A DNA stretch of 15,185 nucleotides from Bacillota bacterium (GCA_023394255.1 JAEXAZ010000225.1:1-15185); one strand, 5' to 3'; shown: positions 6,506 through 13,016, numbered from the stretch's first letter. The notes: a model not told the origin generated them from the letters alone. Numbers and translations: made by a program.

Positions 6506-7074
6506 TCACGGCTGATTCTTTATTGTTTTTTTCATCGTCTCAGCCGAAACCATATCACTCGCGACAATGAACGCGCGCTCTTCCTTGGCCATTCGTAAGA
6601 ATGCAGACGGAAGGACATTGTGATTCTGCAGGGCAAGGTGCGCATAAATATAATAGGCGTCCTTACCCTGCCTGATCAGTTTTTTGCTTCTTCCACCATT
6701 TCTTCAATGCCGGTAGTCAGTTCGTTGTATTTGGAATATCGGTTGATAGCTTCCGCCAGTTCTACATCGGTCAGCATCGCCACGAGGGCATCGGATGCTT
6801 TAAGTATTTTCCTGCCGGCCTTTTGGGAGAGCCCGTTCAGCAGTTCAGTATCGTGCAAATTCGGGTAAACCATCGCGGCAGCGACATATTCCGTCATGAC
6901 CGTTGTATAATTGGCGTCGCTGATCTGGTTCTGCAGCTCCAGCCCTTCCTGTGCGGAAAGCTGCCGCAATTCCCACTCAATCGGCTGCCCGGCTTCATCA
7001 ATAAACGCATCAGAGAGTACAAATTTCAGATTTTCCTTGCGCTTTGGATTCAGAAAACTGTTAAGACTTTTCAT
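6506..7074 (-). CDS. Tail assembly chaperone, long -1 frameshift product (gpGT-like)
   Basis: The frame that continues the XkdN-like chaperone after a -1 slip at 6679-6685. It adds 57 residues (from LIRQGKDAYYIYAHLAL to KKTIKNQP) and stops at TGA 6506-6508, for about 189 residues in all. The extension has no start or ribosome site of its own, and encodes a coherent helical segment with the spacing of the T part of tail chaperones. In lambda-type and PBSX-type tails a G/GT ratio set by frameshifting is needed to load the tape measure protein; the gene lies just before it, as expected. That the opposing small gene ends 2 nt from this stop, not from the zero-frame stop at 6676, agrees with the extension being coding. 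Confidence 0.88.
6628..6685 (-). promoter_or_regulatory. Programmed -1 ribosomal frameshift signal
   Basis: Slippery heptamer A AAA AAC (6685 down to 6679), in the correct phase (codons GCA AAA AAC, then stop TGA). After a 7-nt spacer an 11-bp stem can form between GCAGGGTAAGG (6671-6661) and CCTTGCCCTGC (6638-6628), with one G-U pair and a 22-nt loop in which CGC and GCG can pair further. Heptamer, spacer and stem match the classical arrangement for -1 frameshifting. Confidence 0.88.
6676..7074 (-). CDS. xkdN: Tail assembly chaperone, short form (XkdN-like)
   Basis: A 132-residue XkdN-family protein, the G-like part of the tail assembly chaperone. Seen: an N-terminal LNSFLNPKRKENLKFVLSDAF segment, then 'PIEWELRQLSAQEGLELQN' (about 31-49), and 'LSQKAGRKILKASDALVAML' and a C-terminal acidic helix (IEEMVEEAKN). 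It coats the tape measure protein during tail assembly, in a complex with its own longer frameshift form. Start ATG at 7074 has AGGAGG 4-5 nt upstream. It lies after the tube gene and before the tape measure, the fixed order in this group of phages. Confidence 0.92.
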   Translation of the reverse strand: MKSLNSFLNPKRKENLKFVLSDAFIDEAGQPIEWELRQLSAQEGLELQNQISDANYTTVMTEYVAAAMVYPNLHDTELLNGLSQKAGRKILKASDALVAMLTDVELAEAINRYSKYNELTTGIEEMVEEAKN

Positions 7075-7083
7075 GGTTCCTCC

Positions 7084-7134
7084 TACTGGTTATTTCAATC
7101 CGCGCCCCGCTGGGAGCGATACGGTTACTGGTTA
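7084..7134. repeat. Short direct repeat TACTGGTTA flanking the tube/chaperone gap
   Basis: The 9-mer TACTGGTTA occurs at 7084-7092 and again at 7126-7134, 42 bp apart. The second copy is the last two codons and stop of the tube gene (Asn-Gln-stop, read on the minus strand), and the first precedes the ribosome site of the chaperone gene. A small local duplication is possible; chance is not excluded. Confidence 0.5.
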
Positions 7135-7571
7135 AATTTTGAAATCAGATCATAGTCGTTTGCGGTGAGGTCGGAGTCAAACACGGTCGTGGAATCGCTG
7201 GTATCGTCCAACGAAAGCAAGCCGATATTGGCTATGATAACCCCGGTTGCAAGCACCTCGCATCGGCCTGTTCCTGTAACACCCGCCCAGCCCTGAACGG
7301 TAATTTCGGGGTAATCCCCTCCGTTTTTATAGTCCGTGATGGCCTGAATGAAAGCCATCGTGCAGCCGTAGTAAGAAATATTGCCGGTTACATTCAGACC
7401 CCTGGCCGCATTCTGCGTCACGCGCTCGCCCAAAAAACGCTTGCTGTCGGTAATGGTTCCCGCTGTAAGAGTCAGCTTGGAAAAGGCAAAAGCGGGGTAG
7501 GTATTGCCGCCCACCGTAACAAACCCGTCGCCGTCATGCTGGGATGGCATGCCAGAAAGTTTTCTTTTCAT
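7125..7571 (-). CDS. xkdM: Tail tube protein (XkdM-like)
   Basis: A 148-residue tail tube (core) protein of the XkdM type; it polymerises into the inner tube within the sheath. The N-terminus has the family form (GMPSQHDGDGFVTVGGNTYPAFAFSKLT), followed by beta-rich sequence and the GRCEVLATGVIIANIGLLSLDDTSDS segment near the end, typical of tube proteins of PBSX and C. difficile phages. It follows the sheath gene by 15 bp and has GGAGG about 10 nt before ATG 7571. Size agrees with the family (about 145 residues). Confidence 0.95.
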   Translation of the reverse strand: MKRKLSGMPSQHDGDGFVTVGGNTYPAFAFSKLTLTAGTITDSKRFLGERVTQNAARGLNVTGNISYYGCTMAFIQAITDYKNGGDYPEITVQGWAGVTGTGRCEVLATGVIIANIGLLSLDDTSDSTTVFDSDLTANDYDLISKFNQ

Positions 7572-7586
7572 GTTGTATTTCCCTCC

Positions 7587-8855
7587 TTACAGCGCCGTGA
7601 CGGTCATATAGATTTTATCGACGGTATCCGCGACCCGAATTCCGGAAGTGGCAATGACGCTGTCTCTGGACGTGCCCTCCGAAACGGTCACATCATCCGC
7701 GGTGAACCCCTCGATATAGCCTTTATCCAGATAGTTGACTTTTGTCATGTCCACAATGTATCCCTTGATCTGATTGCGCCCGGCCACTGTGTTTCTGATC
7801 TTGCCGATTGCCTTTGTATCCAGCAGAATTTTAAGGTCCGTCGCGTATTTGTCCAGCGTGCGGATAACAAGACCCTTGTGGAAATCTTCCGGTTTTTCAT
7901 CGGTATAGGTTTTCAGAGAATTGATGTCGTACAGCACCTTCACACCACTGTGCATCAGGACAAACAGGATTTCGCCATTCAGTGTTTTTGTCTCCTGCTG
8001 TACCTTGGTCAGCCTCGTCGAAACATCCGCCCACCACGGCACGTCAAAGTAGGTCGCACTGGCAACGATGCCGCACTTCGCAAGGATGCCCGCCATTGTG
8101 GCGCAGGCTTCGGCTGCTGTCAGACTGTAGGCAGTCGTAACGCCACCGACAGTGCTTTTGTAAACTGCAATGTCATCCGCATCCACGACTGACTGCACGA
8201 GCTGCACATTAACGTCATTCGCCCGCTGTTCATTCACAAAGTCAATCAAGCCCTGCGCTTCGGTGCTATCCGTACCGGTATAGGCAATGATGTTATAATC
8301 CTGCTTTTCCAGTTCTGCCTTGTAGGCATCCCAGGCACCCTCATCCGCTGTGCCATCCGCGCCGCCGGTCAGCGCTATGGTTGCCGCTTCCAGCGTGCCG
8401 GTTCCGTCGATCTCAATAAAATCATTGGCAGAGAACTTGGAAACTGCAGAAACAATCTGTGAATCCATTTCAGTGGTGCCCAGAAAGGTTTTGATAACCC
8501 AATTGGTATCGCTGGCGGCCACGGTCACTTTGATGCTGTTTCCAAGCGCACCGCCATATTTTGCTGTTGCGGTGATACCAGTGGCAAGCGTGCCGGCCGC
8601 TTTCGTCCCGGTGTTCAGCCTGTATAAAACCAGCTTGTTCGCCGATTTCATTGCCTCGTTGACCAGCTTCAGCTTCGCGTCGGTCATCTTATAGCCGAGC
8701 ATAGTCAGTGTGCTGTCGCCCTGACGGATTGTGGTCACTTTGCCGCCCCAGCTGAGGACCTGTGCCATGGTAACGACGCCAACCACACCAAGCTCAGTCG
8801 ACCGCTCGCCCGCCACAACGTCCACGCTGGTTCCCGGCAAGATTCGAGTAATCAT
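7587..8855 (-). CDS. xkdK: Contractile tail sheath protein (XkdK-like)
   Basis: A 422-residue sheath protein; it forms the contracting outer cylinder of the tail. Seen: N-terminal LPGTSVDVVAGERS (the family's PG..V start), GGALGNSIKVTV, ALTGGADG at about 170, an internal Rossmann-like part (DYNIIAYTGTDSTEAQGLIDFV), and the C-terminal sheath domain (IRTLDKYATDLKILLD through GRNQIKGYIVDMTKVNYLDKGYIEGF and ending KIYMTVTAL). Length is typical of Clostridial and PBSX sheaths (about 425-470). The ATG at 8855 shares ATGA with the upstream gene's stop, with AGGAG 8 nt before it. Its presence defines the phage as contractile-tailed (myovirus morphology). Confidence 0.97.
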   Translation of the reverse strand: MITRILPGTSVDVVAGERSTELGVVGVVTMAQVLSWGGKVTTIRQGDSTLTMLGYKMTDAKLKLVNEAMKSANKLVLYRLNTGTKAAGTLATGITATAKYGGALGNSIKVTVAASDTNWVIKTFLGTTEMDSQIVSAVSKFSANDFIEIDGTGTLEAATIALTGGADGTADEGAWDAYKAELEKQDYNIIAYTGTDSTEAQGLIDFVNEQRANDVNVQLVQSVVDADDIAVYKSTVGGVTTAYSLTAAEACATMAGILAKCGIVASATYFDVPWWADVSTRLTKVQQETKTLNGEILFVLMHSGVKVLYDINSLKTYTDEKPEDFHKGLVIRTLDKYATDLKILLDTKAIGKIRNTVAGRNQIKGYIVDMTKVNYLDKGYIEGFTADDVTVSEGTSRDSVIATSGIRVADTVDKIYMTVTAL

Positions 8856-9334
8856 ATTTTCAACTCCTGTTCTGCGGTTGTAATAATCGGGTCTGTCGGT
8901 TCGTCAATCTCACCGACATTGATGACCCCCGTAACATTGGCAAGCTGGTCGGTTACGTCACCGCTTTTACTGTAGCAAACCAACTCCCCTATATCGGATG
9001 GTATTTTCGTAAGGCCCTGCTGAAGCGTGAATATCGCGCCGTTAAGCTCCGCAGCAGATAGCTTGTCGACAGGCACATAGGTGACCACAAATCCGAAAGC
9101 GTAACTGGACGTCGCCGAAAGCCGCTGCTGATTCGTGACACTGTAAAAATCCACGAACAGAGCGGGGCGCTCCACCTTTTGCTGCTGAGCGCCCACATAC
9201 ACGGTCGCAGCGGGATACAGCCTGGCGCAGAAGTTCGCCAGGGCAAGCAGCACATGATCCGAGAGCGACAAAGTGCTGGCGTCGATTCTGCCCTGCGTAT
9301 ACTGGTCGATAACAATATTTGAAGGCAGTTCCAT
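8852..9334 (-). CDS. Tail terminator-like protein (XkdJ / DUF6838-like)
   Basis: A 160-residue protein placed between the HK97-gp10-like gene and the sheath, where tail terminator or tail completion proteins lie. It shows a helical start with 'SDHVLLALANFCARLYPAATVYVGAQQQKVERPALFVDFYS', which fits phage_tail_terminator proteins of the XkdJ type: a helix, then a strand following Pro-Ala-Leu-Phe, and later helices and a strand. These proteins cap the tube and sheath and bind the head connector. Its stop and the sheath start overlap by 4 bp. The start ATG at 9334 lies one base after the stop of the upstream gene, with a weak ribosome site, so coupling is likely. Confidence 0.78.
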   Translation of the reverse strand: MELPSNIVIDQYTQGRIDASTLSLSDHVLLALANFCARLYPAATVYVGAQQQKVERPALFVDFYSVTNQQRLSATSSYAFGFVVTYVPVDKLSAAELNGAIFTLQQGLTKIPSDIGELVCYSKSGDVTDQLANVTGVINVGEIDEPTDPIITTAEQELKI

Positions 9335-9335
9335 A

Positions 9336-9815
9336 TCAAAACCCCGTTTTCGCTTTTACTCTGGCGATTTCCTGCTGAAAAATCGCGTCTGTCTGCTGAT
9401 CAGCATAATTGATGCCCTGTTCCAGCATCCTGACGCCCTTGACGAATCCGGTCGTCTCGCCGAATTTGTTTACTGTCCGGTGACCGTTATTCACATACAG
9501 AGCGTATTCAGTACCGTTTCCGTATCCGCTTACCCATGAAATACCTGCCTTTCGGACAGCTGTTTTTCGCCATGCTTTTTTCAGGGTCCCGCCTATTGGC
9601 TTGTTGCGAAGGGTAAAGGAAACCTGCTCACCCCACTGGGTATAAAAAAACACCGTTCTGGAATAATTTCCAACCGGTGTATTGCGTATGGTTTCTTTCA
9701 TCCCTGCATCAGCCATTCTGGAAACGACCCGTTTTGCGCTATCATCCACATTTGTCAGTAAAAGTTCCAGCTGCTTTCGATACTTGGCAAAATTTCTGCT
9801 GTTTTCCGAATTCAT
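9336..9815 (-). CDS. HK97 gp10-like head-tail connector/tail protein (XkdI-like)
   Basis: A 159-residue basic protein of the HK97-gp10 type, thought to act at the head-tail joint during tail completion. Seen: an N-terminal helix (KYRKQLELLLTNVDDSAKRVVSRMADAGMKETIRNTPVG), a central 'GGTLKKAWRKTAVRK' turn and strand, and 'YALYVNNGHRTV' with the family's Y-A-x-Y-(V/I)-x-x-G-H motif (about 104-115), ending in a long helix. The start ATG shares 4 bp (ATGA) with the stop of the upstream connector. It lies in the usual order: connectors, gp10-like, terminator, sheath. Confidence 0.9.
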   Translation of the reverse strand: MNSENSRNFAKYRKQLELLLTNVDDSAKRVVSRMADAGMKETIRNTPVGNYSRTVFFYTQWGEQVSFTLRNKPIGGTLKKAWRKTAVRKAGISWVSGYGNGTEYALYVNNGHRTVNKFGETTGFVKGVRMLEQGINYADQQTDAIFQQEIARVKAKTGF

Positions 9816-10168
9816 GTGCTCTTCTCCACTTGCATGCGTACGGCGTTGGAAAAGCTGCGGTAAAATGGCTGTCCCGCTGCACCTTCGAACATCTGTCCTT
9901 TATGCGATACGATCAGTGTGTCGCCTTCCATCAGCTTCACGTCAGTGTCTACAAACAGCGTAAATACAGACTGCGTTGTGGCGACAGTATCCGACTGATT
10001 CAACACAGGTTGTGAAGACTGGGACAGATGGCACAGGACATCATCATAAACGACGACATCCTGCATCACGTTGCCTTGCTTCTGCTTGCGCTTTACAGTC
10101 ACCCGGTCTTCCCAGCACGCCTGTACGGCCACTTTCCCTGCGGCGATTATATTGTCAGGTAATTTCAT
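9812..10168 (-). CDS. Head closure / head-tail connector protein (XkdH-like)
   Basis: A 118-residue protein with a beta-rich pattern (WEDRVTVKRKQK, VVYDDVLCHLSQSS, TQSVFTLFVDTDVKLMEGDTLIVSHKGQMFEG) typical of minor head-closure proteins of the XkdH / SPP1 gp16 class, which plug the connector after DNA packaging. The 'D.L.(V)' beta turn with 'EGD.L.V' is the family feature. Identification rests on this pattern and on position between the gp15-like connector and gp10-like genes. ATG at 10168 has AAGGAGG with ~9 nt spacing; the end overlaps the next gene by 4 bp. Confidence 0.8.
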   Translation of the reverse strand: MKLPDNIIAAGKVAVQACWEDRVTVKRKQKQGNVMQDVVVYDDVLCHLSQSSQPVLNQSDTVATTQSVFTLFVDTDVKLMEGDTLIVSHKGQMFEGAAGQPFYRSFSNAVRMQVEKST

Positions 10169-10182
10169 TGCAGCAAGCCTCC

Positions 10183-10542
10183 TTACGGCATACGCCGGTA
10201 CCGGTTGAGGATTGACGAATAATCTACCGCAGCCTTTGTCCCGCTGACAGCAGTTGTTCCTACATCAAACGCGATCGTGGTGTCCCCTTCGGTGACTGAC
10301 TTGACCGCCCCGCTGCCCTCGATGAACGTCGCTCCGTTGGCTGTTGCCCATGCGATTTCCACCCATGGATAGAAAAGGCCGTCCGGGAAATTTTGAATGT
10401 TCAGCGGCAGATTGCAGTAGGACAAGATGCTGTCCTTGGCCTGATTGATGTAGGAAAGATATTTGGAATCAGCGAGTTGCTCCGCAGTGATATAACCGCG
10501 GAGCACCCACTCGTTCAGTACGTCAGACGGCGTTTTAGCCAT
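10183..10542 (-). CDS. Head-tail connector (adaptor) protein, gp15/gp6-like
   Basis: A 119-residue mostly helical protein with YITAEQLADSKYLSYINQAKDSILSYCNLPLN, then 'LFYPWVEIAWATANGA', the pattern of head-tail adaptor proteins (SPP1 gp15 / HK97 gp6 class) that attach to the portal. The frame is open up to 10587, but the ATG at 10542 is preferred: GAGGCAGAGG lies just upstream and it overlaps the previous gene's stop by 8 bp (ATGGCTAA); the upstream extension is a highly basic stretch encoded within the preceding gene. C-terminal SSILNRYRRMP is typical for this class. Confidence 0.82.
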   Translation of the reverse strand: MAKTPSDVLNEWVLRGYITAEQLADSKYLSYINQAKDSILSYCNLPLNIQNFPDGLFYPWVEIAWATANGATFIEGSGAVKSVTEGDTTIAFDVGTTAVSGTKAAVDYSSILNRYRRMP

Positions 10543-10825
10543 TGGCCTCTGCCTCTGCTTTTTCAACCGCTTCTCTGACCTGCTCAATCGTCAAATCATC
10601 AGACAAGTCAAGCTTCAGCGCCTCGGCTCTTGAAGCAAGCTCTGCTTTTTCAGCTTCAAGCTTGGACTGCTTTACAGCTTCCTTTTTTGCCTTGGCGTCA
10701 GCCTTTGATTTTTCTGTCGATTTACTGACAGGCGGTGTATACACAGCAAACCCATCTGCTTTGTACTTGGCTATCTGATCATCATCAACCAGTAGTACCA
10801 GGGCGCCTTTTTTCACATAAGCCAT
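10535..10825 (-). CDS. Small lysine/alanine-rich protein downstream of capsid
   Basis: A 96-residue protein with a conserved-looking N-terminal domain (MAYVKKGALVLLVDDDQIAKYKADGFAVY), a charged lysine/alanine/glutamate-rich coiled part (about 33-68), and a C-terminal helix-extended-loop-like segment (LDLSDDLTIEQVREAVEKAE) that resembles short HeH/LEM- or Rho-N-type folds. Proteins with this K-G-x-x-V-L-V/D-Q-I-x-K-Y-K-A-x-G-F start are common right after the major capsid gene in Clostridial phages; no function is established. ATG at 10825 has AAGGAGG 7 nt upstream. Confidence 0.75.
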   Translation of the reverse strand: MAYVKKGALVLLVDDDQIAKYKADGFAVYTPPVSKSTEKSKADAKAKKEAVKQSKLEAEKAELASRAEALKLDLSDDLTIEQVREAVEKAEAEANG

Positions 10826-10837
10826 GAAGAAACCTCC

Positions 10838-11779
10838 TTACGCCTGCGCAGTAGCAGCAGTGTGGATGTAGATGCCGGCAGTATCGTTATCCGTCACAAT
10901 CAGATCATGGTGGGCACGATAGAAAATATCGTATGCGTCTGCACTCTGATTGACATCGGGTGTAACGATTTTAGAGTTGTTGCGCTTGACCACGCCTTTG
11001 AGGGACGCCTGCCGCGCATAAATAAAGTTGATTGGCTTGTTGCCGGCAATGGTCTTGTAGCCGCCCCCGGTCTGCCCAGCGGTCTTACCATCGTTAAGCT
11101 GGATCAGAGAATTAAAGCGAACCTGCGGCACCTTAATGATCGGGGTAATGGCGTCCAGCCTCTCCACCCGGCGGTCAATGTTCGCCTGCGGGGTGTCGAC
11201 GGCGATACGGCGGGAAATCTTCGGGTCATTTTTCAGAAGCTCATACACATCGTTGGTGACATAGAGCACGCGCCCCTCTTCGGGAACTTCCTTTTCGTTG
11301 AGCGTCTTTTCAGCCGCATCGTAAAGTGTAAGGATGCTGTCAGAAGAAGGGAGGTCTTTCTCCACAACCGTACCTTTCGTGTTGGCGCGGGTCGCTGCGT
11401 CGAAGATTTCCGCGAACCGGATTGCATCGATTTCGGGGATTTCTCTGGTGCGGACATACTCCTGCGCGACTTTGCGGTACAGGTCGAACGCCAGCTCGTC
11501 GTTGTCGATCACATCAATGCGGAACTTCCTGCCGCGGTCATATTTGAGGGTGTGCTCCTCCCAGGTAACGGAAGCGCCGCCCTGCACATAACCGGCGTCG
11601 CGGTCATAGTTGCCGGCACCGTCAACGGATACTTTCGGAAGCTTGATTTTATTCGTCCCGACGAACTGTGTCGCAAGCGCCGCGTCGTCGAGGTTTGCCG
11701 TTTTCGCGCCGAGCTGATAAACCATGTCCAGCACGACCAGAAACTTGGTTACTTTTTCAGAAAAGGTGTTAATAGCCAT
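10838..11779 (-). CDS. Major capsid protein
   Basis: A 313-residue major capsid protein of the HK97-like fold, as in PBSX XkdG and C. difficile phages. Seen: N-terminal MAINTFSEKVTKFLVVLDMVYQLG, then 'VTWEEHTLKYDRGRKFRIDVIDNDE' (about 71-95, the A/E-domain start) and the central DAAEKTLNEKEVPEEGRVLYVTNDVYELLKN (P-domain helix with the VP...R...V....Y..L motif), and a C-terminal 'DAYDIFYRAHHDLIVTDN' segment. No N-terminal delta domain is seen, in keeping with a separate scaffold gene just upstream. ATG at 11779 has AAGGAG with a long ~13-nt spacing. Confidence 0.95.
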   Translation of the reverse strand: MAINTFSEKVTKFLVVLDMVYQLGAKTANLDDAALATQFVGTNKIKLPKVSVDGAGNYDRDAGYVQGGASVTWEEHTLKYDRGRKFRIDVIDNDELAFDLYRKVAQEYVRTREIPEIDAIRFAEIFDAATRANTKGTVVEKDLPSSDSILTLYDAAEKTLNEKEVPEEGRVLYVTNDVYELLKNDPKISRRIAVDTPQANIDRRVERLDAITPIIKVPQVRFNSLIQLNDGKTAGQTGGGYKTIAGNKPINFIYARQASLKGVVKRNNSKIVTPDVNQSADAYDIFYRAHHDLIVTDNDTAGIYIHTAATAQA

Positions 11780-11796
11780 AAGTAAAAAATCACTCC

Positions 11797-12360
11797 TTAA
11801 TTTGTTTTCTGCGGCGGAAGCCCTGCCTCAGCGAGCCATTTCGCCATATCATCCGCGCCCCCTGTGGGCTTTCCGTCAACCGGAGGCGGCGGGTTCTGCG
11901 GCTGTGTTTCTCCGAACAGCCATGCTTTGTCTTTTTTTAATGCCTCAAGCTGCTCATTCAGGCCAAGGACATTTTCACCGTCCAAACTGATTTTTGCCAT
12001 GTCAAGCGCGCCCATCGCCATTTTTGCATCTTTAGCTTTGGCACCGAGCACGGCTGCCTCAATCTTGCTGTCCAGTGTCAGCTTTTTGATACCTGCCTCA
12101 TACTCGGTCTTGGCGGTTTTATTCGCCTCCTGCGCGGAGGTAAGCTGTTTTTTCAGCTCCTCGTTATCGCCAGAGAGCTTTTCAAAGCCCTTGATCTGCT
12201 TATCACGCTCCGAAATCTGTGTCTCCAAGGTTTTCTTTGCCTCGTTTGCGGCATTAAAATCTGCCCGGGCGACAAAATCTTTGCCAATCTGTTCAGAGAC
12301 CTTTTTGTCAATTTCTTCGGTATAGTGATCACCAAGAATTGTTTTTAACCATTCCAGCAT
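11797..12360 (-). CDS. Capsid scaffold protein (Phage_GP20 type)
   Basis: A 187-residue scaffold protein of the Phage_GP20 type, which guides capsid assembly and is then removed. Seen: MLEWLKTILGDHYTEEIDKKVSEQIG start, a charged coiled-coil of about 25-95 (ISERDKQIKGFEKLSGDNEE, LKKQLTSAQEANKTAKTEYE), the family motif LDSKIEAAVLGAKAKDAKMAMGALDM, and a proline/glycine-rich tail. The frame is open upstream to 12492, but ATG 12360 has AGGAGG 6-7 nt before it, and the upstream part (with the terminator hairpins) has no family likeness. It precedes the capsid gene by 17 bp. Confidence 0.93.
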   Translation of the reverse strand: MLEWLKTILGDHYTEEIDKKVSEQIGKDFVARADFNAANEAKKTLETQISERDKQIKGFEKLSGDNEELKKQLTSAQEANKTAKTEYEAGIKKLTLDSKIEAAVLGAKAKDAKMAMGALDMAKISLDGENVLGLNEQLEALKKDKAWLFGETQPQNPPPPVDGKPTGGADDMAKWLAEAGLPPQKTN

Positions 12361-12455
12361 AATATCCTCCTGCCGCTGTCCTTTTTGTCCGGCCAGTCCC
12401 GGTATTGCGGTGCGCCTTATTTTGTTCCGCGCGCAAACGGATAAATTTTGGTATG

Positions 12456-12479
12456 AAAAAAGCCCGCTGAAAAGCGAGC
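12456..12479 (-). terminator. Intrinsic terminator hairpin 2 after the YjcQ-like gene
   Basis: On the minus strand GCTCGC, loop TTTTCA, GCGGGC, then six T (12461-12456). The 6-bp stem has one G-U pair. It is a standard intrinsic terminator for leftward transcripts and reads poorly in the other direction (no T-run, C-A mismatch). Confidence 0.75.
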
Positions 12480-12481
12480 AT

Positions 12482-12517
12482 AAAAATACCACCTTGCATT
12501 TTCAGCAGGTGGTATTT
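12482..12517 (-). terminator. Hairpin 1, AT-rich stem directly after the YjcQ-like stop
   Basis: AAATACCACCT (12517-12507) pairs with AGGTGGTATTT (12494-12484), an 11-bp perfect stem with a 12-nt loop (12506-12495) and a short T-run to 12482. It begins within the stop codon. It is probably part of the same 3' end signal as the hairpin at 12456-12479; its loop contains TGAAAA, complementary to the TTTTCA loop of that hairpin. Confidence 0.65.
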
Positions 12518-12827
12518 AAATCAGCTCCGCAACCCCTTTTGCGAGTTCCGCAGCCTTTTTCATCAGAGAATTATCATTCAGATATTCCAGCCCTTTCAAT
12601 GTGATTTCAGGGCGGGAACCGGATACCAAGTAATTGCCTCCAAGCCCTCGCTTGAAGCTCATCCCCTCGATATATCCTTCTTTGTAAAGCATTAGCATCA
12701 GCTTGATCCAGCGGGGCTCCGAAATTTTCAGGGCATCCGCGGAGATGCATGCCATATCGAATTCATCAAAATCCATTGCTTTTTCAAGGGCTTTCAATAT
12801 CCGATAAATGATTTTAAAATTGTCCGT
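12516..12827 (-). CDS. YjcQ-family protein with doubtful (ACG) start
   Basis: About 103 residues of a YjcQ-like winged-helix protein, function unknown; relatives are common between MuF and scaffold genes in Clostridial prophages. Seen: DNFKIIYRILKALEKAMDFDEFD, ISADALKISEPRWIKLMLMLYKEGYIEGMSFKR (helix-turn-helix part) and the family end PEITLKGLEYLNDNSLMKKAAELAKG. The family usually starts M-D-N-F-K. Here the codon in that place is ACG, 8 nt after a perfect GGAGG, the ideal distance. The in-frame GTG at 12836 overlaps the GGAGG and so is an unlikely start; the next in-frame ATG would delete the first helix. Either ACG is used weakly, or the gene has lost its start (ATG to ACG). Two hairpins follow the stop. 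Confidence 0.75.
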   Translation of the reverse strand, partial: TDNFKIIYRILKALEKAMDFDEFDMACISADALKISEPRWIKLMLMLYKEGYIEGMSFKRGLGGNYLVSGSRPEITLKGLEYLNDNSLMKKAAELAKGVAELI

Positions 12828-12845
12828 AGAATTCACCTCCGCGCT

Positions 12846-13016
12846 CTATTTCGGAGCCGCTTGAAGAACACTTTCAACGTCTGCCAGCTCTACCGTTTCC
12901 CCGGACGGATCATCGATTTCTATTTCAGCGGCAAGGCCATCGTCATAGAGGTAAATAACAGTACCCTTGCGGCCGTCTTTTAACTGCACCATATCGTGCA
13001 GTTCTGGCTTAACCAT
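12846..13016 (-). CDS. Small DUF4926-like protein, possible partner of the MuF C-terminal domain
   Basis: A 56-residue protein starting MVKPELHDMVQLKDGRKGTV, then IYLYDDGLAAEIEIDDPSGETVELADVE. This D.V.L..G..GTV......G...E.E..D..G.T pattern is that of DUF4926 proteins, a small SH3-like beta barrel. From memory, DUF4926 genes are found directly beside DUF6883 genes in other bacteria, and the MuF protein upstream ends in a DUF6883-like domain, so the pair may be an effector with its immunity protein; this is inference. The ATG at 13016 overlaps the MuF stop by 8 bp (ATGGTTAA), GAAGG lies about 11 nt upstream. It ends in TAG, in the same frame as the YjcQ-like gene that follows. Confidence 0.75.
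   Translation of the reverse strand: MVKPELHDMVQLKDGRKGTVIYLYDDGLAAEIEIDDPSGETVELADVESVLQAAPK

Noticed and set aside
10543..10587. Upstream start for the head-tail adaptor gene
   Set aside because: A basic stretch encoded inside the previous gene; ATG 10542 has a good site and an 8-bp overlap.
12361..12455. Promoter for the scaffold and capsid genes after the terminator
   Set aside because: Only poor -35/-10 matches were found (for example TTTATC with AAAATA); not worth a feature.
12361..12492. N-terminal extension of the scaffold gene
   Set aside because: Covers the terminator region; ATG 12360 has AGGAGG and starts the family-like sequence.
12828..12836. GTG start for the YjcQ-like gene
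   Set aside because: The GTG overlaps the GGAGG ribosome site itself, leaving no spacing.
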